Shown here: piece after piece, positions 25,672-34,144 of the stretch
How positions within the stretch are numbered: position 1 is the stretch's first letter
Layout of the letters: each line of letters opens with the position of its first letter
Assembly (NCBI GenBank): GCA_039797965.1
Contig: JBDKGX010000001.1
Span: forward strand, 62,001 to 126,000
Direction of reading: 5' to 3'
DNA from: Thiofilum sp039797965
GTDB lineage: Bacteria; Pseudomonadota; Gammaproteobacteria; Thiotrichales; Thiotrichaceae
DNA length: 64,000 nt
Notes under the pieces: model-generated
Told to the model about the DNA's origin: nothing
The model's database searches: none
The model's input: the letters and a program-made list of their open reading frames with translations, nothing else
Translations under genes and position numbers: made by a program

Positions 25672-27030
25672 ATGAGTAAGCATTTCGATTTAATTGCTAT
25701 TGGTGCGGGTAGCGGCGGTTTATCTGTAGTAGAAAAAGCAGCATTACACGGCGCTAAATGTGCAGTAGTCGAATCCGGTGATGTGGGTGGGACTTGCGTC
25801 AATCGGGGTTGCGTACCGAAAAAAGTGATGTGGTTCGGTGCCAGTCTTGCTCATGGTTTACACCATGCTAAAGATTATGGTTTTAATGTAAAGGTTGATG
25901 GCTTTGATTGGACAAAGCTCGTCATGAAACGTGAAAACTTGATCGGTGGCATTACGGATTGGTATGAAAATAGTTTCTTAGCCGAGAATGGCATTGAAAT
26001 GATTACAGGTGCGGCTAAGTTTATTGACGCTCATACCTTAGAAGTGAAAGGTGAAACCTACACAGCTGATCACATTGTTATTTCTACGGGTAGTCGCCCT
26101 ATTTTTCCTAAAGATATTGAGGGTGCTGAATTAGGCATCACGTCCGATGGTTTTTTTGAGCTAGAAAAACAACCTAGAAAAGTAGCGGTCGTCGGGGGTG
26201 GCTATATCGCGTTGGAGCTAGCAGGCGTTCTGAATGGTCTGGGCTCTGAAACCCATATGCTGCATCAAGGTTTTCCGGTGCTGATTGGCTTTGACACCCT
26301 AATGCAAAGTACTTTGCGTAAGCAAATGGAACTAGACGGTATTATTTTCAATGATAATGACAAAATAAAAAGCCTAGAAAAAGTAGGTAAAATGATTACT
26401 GTTCATTATCAAAATGGCACAAAACTAGAGGGCTTAGACCAAGTACTTTGGGCAATTGGTCGAGTGCCTAATACGGATACTCTAGCTTTAGATAAAGCAG
26501 GTGTTAAAACGGCGTCTAATGGTTTAATTGATGTCACCGAATACCAAGAAACTAATGTTCAGGGTATTTATGCGATTGGCGACATTATTAATATGCGGGG
26601 TGTGCAGCTTACACCAGTGGCTATTGCAGCGGGACGGCGTTTAGGCGATCGGTTATTTGGTGGAATGAAAGATCGCAAGGTCGATTACAGCTTAATCCCA
26701 ACCGTGATGTTTACTCATCCTCCGATTGGTACGATTGGTTTATCCGAAGCCGCTGCCCGAGAAAAATATGGTGATGCGGTAAAAGTGTACAGCACTGAAT
26801 TTACTCCCATGTACTATGCCTTCACGACACAAAAAGTGAAAACTGCTATGAAGTTAGTGGTTGTAGGTGAGGAAGAAAAAATCGTGGGTTGTCATGCCAT
26901 TGGTTTAGGCGTGGATGAGATGATGCAAGGTTTTGCCGTAGCCATTCGCATGGGCGCTACCAAAAAAGACTTTGACGATACGATTGCTATTCATCCCGTG
27001 AGTGCGGAAGAGTTGGTAACAATGAAATAA
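25672..27030 (+). CDS. gor: Glutathione-disulfide reductase
   Basis: A 452-residue FAD/NADPH oxidoreductase. The FAD loop GAGSGG is at about 11-16, the redox-active disulfide Cys42/Cys47 lies in GGTCVNRGCVPKK, the NADPH site is GGGYIALELAG, the second FAD contact is YAIGD, and the catalytic His/Glu is in AIHPVSAEE. It reduces glutathione disulfide and so supports the fused peroxiredoxin-glutaredoxin upstream. The start has AGGAG about 7 bases before it. A bidirectional terminator follows. Confidence 0.95.
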   Translation: MSKHFDLIAIGAGSGGLSVVEKAALHGAKCAVVESGDVGGTCVNRGCVPKKVMWFGASLAHGLHHAKDYGFNVKVDGFDWTKLVMKRENLIGGITDWYENSFLAENGIEMITGAAKFIDAHTLEVKGETYTADHIVISTGSRPIFPKDIEGAELGITSDGFFELEKQPRKVAVVGGGYIALELAGVLNGLGSETHMLHQGFPVLIGFDTLMQSTLRKQMELDGIIFNDNDKIKSLEKVGKMITVHYQNGTKLEGLDQVLWAIGRVPNTDTLALDKAGVKTASNGLIDVTEYQETNVQGIYAIGDIINMRGVQLTPVAIAAGRRLGDRLFGGMKDRKVDYSLIPTVMFTHPPIGTIGLSEAAAREKYGDAVKVYSTEFTPMYYAFTTQKVKTAMKLVVVGEEEKIVGCHAIGLGVDEMMQGFAVAIRMGATKKDFDDTIAIHPVSAEELVTMK

Positions 27031-27090
27031 TGGAGTACTTATGAGAGACTCATTTAAGTACGGAGTCATAGTACTTCATTAGTAGATTCT

Positions 27091-27125
27091 AAAAGCCCTA
27101 TCTAGTTATTAGTTAGGGCTTTTTT
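27091..27125. terminator. Bidirectional terminator between gor and the MFS gene
   Basis: AAAAGCCCTA (27091-27100) pairs with TAGGGCTTTT (27114-27123), with T-tracts on both sides, between convergent genes. Confidence 0.85.
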
Positions 27126-27135
27126 ATGAGTGTTT

Positions 27136-28335
27136 TTACACTTTAACGGTTTGGTTTCTAGCCCATTTTAACGATAAAGCAGTCAAACATCCCAGTACAC
27201 AAAACCCAATGGTCATAGGAATAATAGTACCATTGTAGCTTTGTCCAATCAGAGTACCCAAGGGAATAGCAAATAATGATGAGGCTGAACCAATAATCGA
27301 AGCGCCAATCCCAGCAATATGACCTAAAGGCTCCATTGCCAAAGCATTTAAATTACCAAACAGTAACCCGACTGTAAAAAAGCTCAGTAGTAAGTAAGTC
27401 ATGAGTTGCCAAAGCGGAGGCTGACCATTTTGTAAATAGGCAATAATCAAAAATACTAACGCCAACCCTGTAAAAGTACGAATCGCAATGGTCGATAATA
27501 GTTTCATACCATAGCGCATGACTAATTTAGCATTTAAAAACGAAGCCGCGCCTAATGAAATAGCCAGTGCACCAAAGTAAAAGGGAAATTGATCACCTAA
27601 ACCATATTGTTGCTGAAGGATTTGTGGCGATGAGGTTAAATACCCCATAAAAGCACCAAATATAAGACCACTCCCAACCGTATAGCCCATAGTAACTTTA
27701 TTAGTGAGTACTTCCTTTGCAGCTGCTACTAAATTAGTAACAGAAAACGCGCGGCGATTTTCAGGTTTTAACGTTTCATCTAAGCGTAAGCCAAACCAAA
27801 TAGTGATAATCAAAGCAATCACTAAGAAAGAGATAAAAATGGCATGCCAACTGGCAAATAACAGCACGCCTTGTCCCATTAGTGGTGCGATGGCAGGTAC
27901 TAAAATGAATACCATCATCGTAAAGGACATGATTTTCGCCATTTCACGACCTGAGTAGAGGTCGCGTACTACGGCTGTACTAATGATACGTGGAGCGGCT
28001 GCCCCTAAGCCTTGTAAAAATCGACCAACTAACATGGCGGTAAAATTAGTCGAAAACAGTGAAATAGCACTGCCCAGCATAAAAATACCCAGCCCTAAAT
28101 AAATTAAAGGTTTGCGACCTAAACTGTCGGATAAAGGACCAAATATTAATTGCCCAATACTTAATCCTAAAAAAAGTATGGGAATAATGAGCTGAATACT
28201 ATTAGGGTTAGCCATATTTAAATCTAGACTCATTTGCTTGAATGCAGGCAACATGGCATCAATGGCTAATGCAGGTAATGAAGTTAACAGCGCAATAAGG
28301 ATAATAAATTCGGTTAGAGATATTTTGCGTGACAT
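27136..28335 (-). CDS. Bcr/CflA-type MFS drug exporter
   Basis: A 399-residue, 12-span major facilitator. The family signature is visible in spans 2-3 (LGLSIGQLIFGPLSDSLGRKPLIYLG), with the DAMLPAF segment in span 1 and GRFLQGLGAAAPRI in span 4 (motif C-like region of DHA1 exporters). It most likely exports drugs or small metabolites by proton antiport; Bcr itself handles bicyclomycin and some dipeptides, but the substrate here cannot be read from sequence. It is monocistronic between a terminator and the divergent thiD. Confidence 0.88.
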   Translation of the reverse strand: MSRKISLTEFIILIALLTSLPALAIDAMLPAFKQMSLDLNMANPNSIQLIIPILFLGLSIGQLIFGPLSDSLGRKPLIYLGLGIFMLGSAISLFSTNFTAMLVGRFLQGLGAAAPRIISTAVVRDLYSGREMAKIMSFTMMVFILVPAIAPLMGQGVLLFASWHAIFISFLVIALIITIWFGLRLDETLKPENRRAFSVTNLVAAAKEVLTNKVTMGYTVGSGLIFGAFMGYLTSSPQILQQQYGLGDQFPFYFGALAISLGAASFLNAKLVMRYGMKLLSTIAIRTFTGLALVFLIIAYLQNGQPPLWQLMTYLLLSFFTVGLLFGNLNALAMEPLGHIAGIGASIIGSASSLFAIPLGTLIGQSYNGTIIPMTIGFCVLGCLTALSLKWARNQTVKV

Positions 28336-28418
28336 AGTCTAATTGCGTCTCATGGTGCGATGCAGCATAATAAAGAGCTATTGGTTGTAAGGCAAATATT
28401 GCTAAAGAGGACAAAACG

Positions 28419-29213
28419 ATGACTACCCCAGTCGTAATGGCTATCTCTGGACATGACCCAGTTGGGGGAGCAGGTGTATCAGCCGATATTGAAGCGATTG
28501 GTAGCCAAGGTTGTCATGCCGCCTCAGTCATCACCTGTATTACGGTGCAAGATACCCATGATGTCTATCGTGTTGAACCATTACCCGATTATTTAATTTT
28601 ACAGCAGGCTGAAGCTTTACTTCCTGATATGGCCATTGCTGCGATTAAAATTGGTTTATTACATACGGTTGAGGCAGTCAAAGCAGTACGTACTTTAATT
28701 CGTGAAGCGCCTCAAAATATTCCTATCGTTTTAGATCCTTCGCTGAGTATTGGGATTGGTCGACAAGGCAATACCGAAGTTGAGCAAGCACTGCGTACAG
28801 AATTATTACCTTTAGTAACCCTGTTAACTTTAAATAATCACGAGCTGGCTCGTTTGGCTCAATTACCAGAAGGTTCTGCCCAAGACCAAGCGAAGGCGTT
28901 ATTACCCTATGGTTGCAAAGCGATATTAGTGACCGGAACGAATGCCCCTACCGAACAATTAGAAAATACCTTATATCAGGAGGGTGAACTAATTAAAGTA
29001 TGGTCATGGGAGCGTTTACCACACCATTATAGTGGCTCTGGCTGTACTTTGACGGCGGCTTGTGCAGCACAATTGGCAAAGGGTGCTGATTTGATGAAAG
29101 CACTGATGACTGCTCAAGCTTACACTTGGGGTTCATTAGAAGCAGGTAGAGCTATTGGACAGGGTTATCGTATTCCGAATCGTTTATATTGGTTACCTAC
29201 TAATCCACGCTAA
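28419..29213 (+). CDS. thiD: Hydroxymethylpyrimidine (phosphate) kinase ThiD
   Basis: A 264-residue ribokinase-fold kinase that phosphorylates HMP and HMP-phosphate in thiamine synthesis. N-terminal SGHDPVGGAGVSADI is the substrate loop, and YSGSGCTLTAACAA near residue 208 is the anion hole and catalytic region, here with Ser-Gly-Cys in the usual G(A/S)GC pattern. It lacks a fused ThiE domain. hemL follows after 80 bases; pairing of thiD with hemL is common in gammaproteobacteria. I saw no thiamine riboswitch upstream. Confidence 0.88.
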   Translation: MTTPVVMAISGHDPVGGAGVSADIEAIGSQGCHAASVITCITVQDTHDVYRVEPLPDYLILQQAEALLPDMAIAAIKIGLLHTVEAVKAVRTLIREAPQNIPIVLDPSLSIGIGRQGNTEVEQALRTELLPLVTLLTLNNHELARLAQLPEGSAQDQAKALLPYGCKAILVTGTNAPTEQLENTLYQEGELIKVWSWERLPHHYSGSGCTLTAACAAQLAKGADLMKALMTAQAYTWGSLEAGRAIGQGYRIPNRLYWLPTNPR

Positions 29214-29293
29214 CTCCCATGTTGAGCAGCTAATAGCAATTAATGAATGTTAAGATGCTGTAGTTTTTTCTGATGTTATAGAGGTAGGTTAGC

Positions 29294-30577
29294 ATGACCC
29301 GATCCGAATGCTTATTTCAACAAGCCCAGCAATTTATTCCTGGTGGCGTCAACTCACCGGTGCGAGCCTTTCGCAGCGTGGGCGGAACCCCTCGCTTTAT
29401 TGATCGCGCTGAAGGGGCTTACTTATTTGATGTCGATGGTAATCGTTACATTGATTATATTGGCTCATGGGGGCCTATGATTGCGGGGCATGCTCATCCT
29501 GAGGTGATTGAGGCGGTACGTGAAGCTGCGTTGAAAGGTTTAAGTTATGGTGCGCCTACGGCACTAGAGGGCGAAATGGCAGAGGTCATTTGCCAACTCA
29601 TTCCCTCCATTGAAATGGTGCGGATGGTGAGTTCTGGTACTGAGGCTACCATGTCGGCGATCCGTTTAGCACGAGGTTTCACTGGGCGCCAAGTGATTGT
29701 AAAGTTTGAGGGTTGCTACCACGGTCATAGTGATTCTTTATTAGTAAAAGCGGGTTCGGGGGCGTTGACTTTTGGGCAACCTAGCTCACCCGGTGTTCCG
29801 CCTGAGTTAGCTCAATTTACCCTGACCCTCGATTTTAATAATAGCGATCAAGTTCGAGAAGTATTTGCGGCGCGGGGTCATGAAATTGCTTGTGTGATTG
29901 TAGAGCCTGTAGCAGGCAATATGAATTGCATTCCACCCGTTGCTGGCTTTTTAGAAACCTTGCGTGAAGTCTGTGACCAATCGGGTGCTGTACTGATTTT
30001 CGATGAGGTCATGACAGGATTTCGAGTGGCTTTAGGCGGAGCACAAGCGCATTATGGTATTAAACCAGATTTGACCACCTTAGGGAAAATCATTGGTGGT
30101 GGGATGCCGGTGGGGGCTTTTGGTGGTCGTAAAGACATTATGGCGTGCTTGTCGCCCTTAGGTGCGGTCTATCAAGCGGGTACTTTATCGGGTAATCCTA
30201 TTGCTATGAGTGCAGGACTTACCATGATGAAAATTATTTCTCGTGCAGGCTTTTATGAGCGCATCAATGAAGTTTGTATGCAATTAGTGAGGGGATTAAA
30301 GGCTGAGGCTGATAAAGCAGGTATTCCATTTACTGTGGTGAATGTGGGGGGAATGTTTGGGATTTACTTCACTCATCAACCGCGTATTGATACTTATGCT
30401 CAAGCCACTCAGTGTGATACCGCTCGTTTTAATCAGTTTTTCCATTTAATGTTGGATAATGGTGTTTATTTAGCTCCTTCTGCGTATGAGGCTGGTTTTG
30501 TCTCCACGGCTCATACCGATGCTGATATTCAACAAACTATTCAAGCTGCGGCAAAAGCCTTTGCAGCATTGAAATAA
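29294..30577 (+). CDS. hemL: Glutamate-1-semialdehyde 2,1-aminomutase
   Basis: A 427-residue PLP enzyme of the C5 heme pathway converting glutamate-1-semialdehyde to 5-aminolevulinate. Seen are GGVNSPVRAF at the N-terminus, SSGTEATMSAIRLARG (PLP phosphate), IFDEVMTGFRV, and the PLP lysine in TLGKIIGGGMPVGAFGG at about residue 260. Length and spacing match the family. A rho-independent terminator follows directly. Confidence 0.97.
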   Translation: MTRSECLFQQAQQFIPGGVNSPVRAFRSVGGTPRFIDRAEGAYLFDVDGNRYIDYIGSWGPMIAGHAHPEVIEAVREAALKGLSYGAPTALEGEMAEVICQLIPSIEMVRMVSSGTEATMSAIRLARGFTGRQVIVKFEGCYHGHSDSLLVKAGSGALTFGQPSSPGVPPELAQFTLTLDFNNSDQVREVFAARGHEIACVIVEPVAGNMNCIPPVAGFLETLREVCDQSGAVLIFDEVMTGFRVALGGAQAHYGIKPDLTTLGKIIGGGMPVGAFGGRKDIMACLSPLGAVYQAGTLSGNPIAMSAGLTMMKIISRAGFYERINEVCMQLVRGLKAEADKAGIPFTVVNVGGMFGIYFTHQPRIDTYAQATQCDTARFNQFFHLMLDNGVYLAPSAYEAGFVSTAHTDADIQQTIQAAAKAFAALK

Positions 30578-30583
30578 AGTACT

Positions 30584-30616
30584 AAGCACCTAAATAAAAC
30601 AGTTTAGGTGCTTTAT
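30584..30616 (+). terminator. Rho-independent terminator after hemL
   Basis: AAGCACCTAAA (30584-30594) pairs with TTTAGGTGCTT (30603-30613), 11 bp perfect with a short T-run. Confidence 0.8.
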
Positions 30617-30670
30617 ACCATTAAGATAGGGGCTTAATGGTCTGAGCCATTTAACTGCGACTAAGCTAAT

Positions 30671-31969
30671 ATGAAAGCATTATTACAATGGGTTTTTAAT
30701 AATCCATTGCTAGGTTTATTGACCTTATTACTATTATTTAAAATACCTATTACACAAGCGAGTACTACCGCTAGCTTATATGCTGATGTAGAGCAATCTA
30801 TTTACCAAGTCCGTGTGATTAATAAACAAACCGGTAAAAAAATTACGATTGGCTCCGGCTTTGTGGTGGGGCGTGATGATATTATTGCTACTAATTATCA
30901 TGTGGTTAGCAGCTATGTGAATGATATGGCTAATTATACCCTCGACTATTTAGCCACTAATGGTGCGAGTGGGCAGTTAGTTTTATTAGATGTTGATGTT
31001 GTACATGATCTGGCGGTATTAAAGTCAGCTGAACCATTAGGTAAGCCTTTACCATTAGGTCAAGTTCCTAAAAAAGGCTCCGCTCTTTATTCAGTAGGTA
31101 ATCCATTAGATTTAGGCTTTTCAATTATTCCGGGTACGAATAACGGAGTACTTGAATACAGTGCCGATCATAATATTTTATTTTCCGGTAGCTTAAATGC
31201 AGGAATGAGCGGGGGGCCTACTTTAGATGAGTTAGGTCAAGTAGTCGGAGTTAACGTCGCAACCTCAGGGAATCAGATCAGTTTTTTAGTAGCAGCACAG
31301 CATTTAGGGGTTATTTTAGATCGTTTAAAGTTACGCAATTACAAACCTGTTGAAGAGCTATCTATTTATATTGCTCATCAATTGACTGACAGCATGAAGT
31401 CCTATATGGATAGTTTGCTAGTCAATCAGACACAGAGCAAATGGGGTTACAGTAAGATTGGACGCTTTAAAGTACCCACTGAAATTAGTTCATCGGTAAA
31501 ATGTTGGGATGCTAGTGAAACTACGGATAGTGATAGTTTAATTCTTAACTATTTTACGCAGTGCTCTAATGAGCGCAGCATTTATTTGAAAGATGGTGTG
31601 GAAGTAGGACGGTTTCAATACCAATACGATTGGTATGAAGGTGATTTACTATGGCCTACACATTTTTATAGACTTTATGAAAGTAAAAATGGAGTTGAGC
31701 CACTGAATGCAAAGCTTACAACTAAAGATGTGACCCCTTTTAAATGCTTTACTAATTTCATTGAAGTATCAGGCAAGCCAATAAAAATGACTATTTGCCG
31801 TCGTAAATATCGTGAATATGAAGGTTTGAGTGATATGATTATTAATGGTGTATTAGTGGGCGAAAAAAACCAAGGCTTTGTATTTAATATTGATATTGTG
31901 GGCGCTGAATTTGAATCAAGCTTGAAAGTGGTTAATGCCTTACTAGGAGCTTTTGAATGGAAAAATTAA
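30671..31969 (+). CDS. Exported trypsin-like serine protease
   Basis: A 432-residue protein. It has a signal sequence (hydrophobic residues 11-24, ending ITQAS), then a chymotrypsin-fold domain with the full triad: His77 (ATNYHVVS), Asp113 (VHDLAVLK) and Ser180 (GMSGGP). There is no PDZ domain, unlike DegP. A C-terminal ~210-residue domain of no recognised family follows. It probably acts in the periplasm. It overlaps the downstream FHA gene by 13 bases, so the two are made together; a protease paired with a phosphopeptide-binding membrane protein suggests regulated proteolysis, which is inference. Confidence 0.85.
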   Translation: MKALLQWVFNNPLLGLLTLLLLFKIPITQASTTASLYADVEQSIYQVRVINKQTGKKITIGSGFVVGRDDIIATNYHVVSSYVNDMANYTLDYLATNGASGQLVLLDVDVVHDLAVLKSAEPLGKPLPLGQVPKKGSALYSVGNPLDLGFSIIPGTNNGVLEYSADHNILFSGSLNAGMSGGPTLDELGQVVGVNVATSGNQISFLVAAQHLGVILDRLKLRNYKPVEELSIYIAHQLTDSMKSYMDSLLVNQTQSKWGYSKIGRFKVPTEISSSVKCWDASETTDSDSLILNYFTQCSNERSIYLKDGVEVGRFQYQYDWYEGDLLWPTHFYRLYESKNGVEPLNAKLTTKDVTPFKCFTNFIEVSGKPIKMTICRRKYREYEGLSDMIINGVLVGEKNQGFVFNIDIVGAEFESSLKVVNALLGAFEWKN

Positions 31970-32910
31970 TTCTAGAGGTTCAAGATCGCTCCTTAAATCA
32001 ATATCATACTTTGAGTGATTTTCCAGTAACGATTGGTCGAGCCTTTGATAATGATATTATTATTTCTGATCCATCAGTATCAGCGCATCATTTAGTTATT
32101 AATAAAGAAGCTGATGGGTTTGTAGTACAAAATCTTTCAACTGAAAATGGTTCTCAGATTAATGGAAAAATGGTTTATAACCAACAAACTTTACCTCTAT
32201 CAATACCCAGTCAATTAAATATTGCTACCCGATCCTTACGAGTACTTAATTCTGAAGTACCGATTGAGCGTACTATTATTAGCGCTTGTCGAGGGCTGTT
32301 TGCCGTTTTCTGTCGGCCTTGGGGAGTTAGTACTTTAGTACTACTGACAGTATTAGTCGTTTTATTAGAAAACTACTTTAATACTGAGTATGCTAATTCC
32401 ATGAATGCTTACATTAGTAAAGTTATTCCCTCGATTTGGTTTTTATTAGCGTTTGCTCTGTTGGCTTTAGGGATTAGTCGATTAGTCGTAAATCGCTGGG
32501 AAGTAGGCCCCTCTATTGCTATAGCATCACTTTTTGTTTTAGCCCCTCATGTGTTATATGAGATAGGTCATTGGTGGAGTTACTTTTTGACTTCCGATTG
32601 GCCTAGAGATATTTTATTACTGGTGAATAAATTCGTAGTTCTTCCTGTATTGTTATTTTTCTTTATTTATCGAATTTATAATATTAGTAAAAAAGCGGCT
32701 TTAGGTTTGGCATTATTATTGAGCGCACCGTTATTAGTGTTTCAAGCAACGGATATTATTGATAGTTGGACGGTAGAAGCTAACTCAGTGGATGAGTTAA
32801 GTTTTAATCGTACTGTGCGCTCGTGGGATATTCGTTTACTACCTACTTTATCGCAACAAGATTATATGCAACAGGCTCATGATGCATTAGCCGATGAAGC
32901 TAAAAAATAA
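31957..32910 (+). CDS. FHA-domain membrane protein
   Basis: A 317-residue protein. Residues about 1-93 are a forkhead-associated domain with the phosphothreonine-binding pattern IGRAFDNDIIISDPSVSAHH and ENGSQINGK. Four to five membrane spans follow between about 115 and 265 (one is STLVLLTVLVVLLENYF), then a polar C-terminus. The FHA part should face the cytosol and bind phospho-Thr proteins. Start codons of this gene lie inside the upstream protease gene. No Ser/Thr kinase is in the window. An inverted AGTACT pair follows the stop. Confidence 0.85.
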   Translation: MEKLILEVQDRSLNQYHTLSDFPVTIGRAFDNDIIISDPSVSAHHLVINKEADGFVVQNLSTENGSQINGKMVYNQQTLPLSIPSQLNIATRSLRVLNSEVPIERTIISACRGLFAVFCRPWGVSTLVLLTVLVVLLENYFNTEYANSMNAYISKVIPSIWFLLAFALLALGISRLVVNRWEVGPSIAIASLFVLAPHVLYEIGHWWSYFLTSDWPRDILLLVNKFVVLPVLLFFFIYRIYNISKKAALGLALLLSAPLLVFQATDIIDSWTVEANSVDELSFNRTVRSWDIRLLPTLSQQDYMQQAHDALADEAKK

Positions 32911-32921
32911 TGTTTAATTAC

Positions 32922-32945
32922 GAGTACTTTATAATTAAAGTACTC
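32922..32945. terminator. Hairpin made of inverted AGTACT arms
   Basis: GAGTACTTTA (32922-32931) and TAAAGTACTC (32936-32945) form a perfect 10-bp stem with a TAAT loop between the convergent FHA gene and rsmE. Confidence 0.65.
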
Positions 32946-32954
32946 ATGATTCAT

Positions 32955-33692
32955 TTAGGCTAAATCGCCATATTGATACTGAATTAAAGTCAAAGCGCTG
33001 ATGCAAGCGGTTTCAGCCCGTAAAATTCTTGAGCCTAAACTCGCAGACGTTACTTGATGTTGCAAACAGAGCTCAACTTCTTCATCCGTAAACCCACCTT
33101 CAGGACCAATCAGTACTTCAATGCCTTGTGGTTTAGTTTGTTTGCCTAGCGGTTGTGAGGCGGTGGGCGATAAGATAATCCGTTGCAATGCGCTCGGTTG
33201 GGCTAAGTACTCTATTAAGTTTAAGGGTGTCAATAGTTTAGGGACTTGGGTGCGTCCTGATTGTTCACAGGCAGCGATTAAAATACCTTCCCAATGCTGT
33301 AATTTTTTATCTTGTTTATCTTTTAACACCCGAATAACTGAGCGCTCAGTTAGTAAGGGTTGAATAGCTGAAACGCCTAACTCCACGGCTTTTTGTAGAG
33401 CAAAATCCATTTTATCAGGCTTAATAATGGCTAAGGCTAGAGTAAGCGGAAAAGGTGATTCACGGCGAGCGGCGATTTTTTCTTGAATAGTAATAGTGGC
33501 GGTGCGACGTGCCACACTGTCAATAATGGCTAAGTACTCACAGGCTTCTTGCCCATTGAAGACTATTAAACTCTCACCGACGGTTAAGCGTAGTACTTGA
33601 ATAGCATGATGAAAGGTTGCCTCAGGTAACTCCAAAGTACTAGCTACAGTAAGATCAATGGGGCAGTAAAAGCGCGGAATACGCATACTCAT
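32955..33692 (-). CDS. rsmE: 16S rRNA m3U1498 methyltransferase
   Basis: A 245-residue SPOUT methyltransferase that methylates N3 of U1498 in 16S rRNA using SAM. The N-terminal PUA-like part (RIPRFYCPID; ATFHAIQVLRLTVGESL) is followed by the SPOUT domain with the knot motifs IGPEGGFTDEEVELC and LGSRILRAETA near the C-terminus. Length is normal. The small membrane-protein gene upstream on the same strand is only 9 bases away, so the two may be co-transcribed. Confidence 0.95.
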   Translation of the reverse strand: MSMRIPRFYCPIDLTVASTLELPEATFHHAIQVLRLTVGESLIVFNGQEACEYLAIIDSVARRTATITIQEKIAARRESPFPLTLALAIIKPDKMDFALQKAVELGVSAIQPLLTERSVIRVLKDKQDKKLQHWEGILIAACEQSGRTQVPKLLTPLNLIEYLAQPSALQRIILSPTASQPLGKQTKPQGIEVLIGPEGGFTDEEVELCLQHQVTSASLGSRILRAETACISALTLIQYQYGDLA

Positions 33693-33701
33693 CCTTTATG
33701 G

Positions 33702-34109
33702 TTACAACTTTAGGGGCGGTTCATGGGTTTTGGCGCGTATCCAATTTATAGTACTGAGTACTCCGGGACGCAATAATAGCCAACGCTCTAAAGCGCGTTT
33801 GCCAGGAAATTGCATAATAGCAACCCCAATTAGAATCGTTAATATCCCTTGCCCCGGCATCACTAACATAATCACTCCTGCAATCACAATCAGTGTACCA
33901 ATAAGATTACGAATCATCGTTTGAGGTCGTGCTAATAAAGCCCAGCCTTCTGGGGTAGGACGGGTAAAGTAGTCAGCGGGAATACGTTTGATTAGCCACG
34001 GTAACAGTAACAGTGAAATCAAAAATAATAAGGCTGAACCGATGCCAACCCAGACAATTAAGCCTTGATACTGCTCTATTCCATTCACGACGGATGCTGA
34101 TAGTGTCAT
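33702..34109 (-). CDS. Small PGPGW-type membrane protein
   Basis: A 135-residue protein with two hydrophobic regions: one at about 15-38, and a hairpin-like pair at about 65-105 (NLIGTLIVIAGVIMLVMPGQGILTILIGV). The MPGQG turn matches the PGPGW family of small transmembrane proteins, whose function is unknown. The start at 34109 (MTLSASV) is chosen; an ATG at 34133 is possible, while a longer frame would run into the divergent phosphofructokinase gene. It lies 9 bases before rsmE on the same strand. Confidence 0.7.
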   Translation of the reverse strand: MTLSASVVNGIEQYQGLIVWVGIGSALLFLISLLLLPWLIKRIPADYFTRPTPEGWALLARPQTMIRNLIGTLIVIAGVIMLVMPGQGILTILIGVAIMQFPGKRALERWLLLRPGVLSTINWIRAKTHEPPLKL

Positions 34110-34144
34110 AGTAGTGTCCAATTCAAAAATCATAAGGAGTCTGT

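Noticed and set aside
27704..30577. Absence of AGTACT over about 2.9 kb as a sign of foreign DNA
   Set aside because: The genes are core metabolism (thiD, hemL) with ordinary architecture; the gap may be chance, which also weakens motif depletion as evidence elsewhere.
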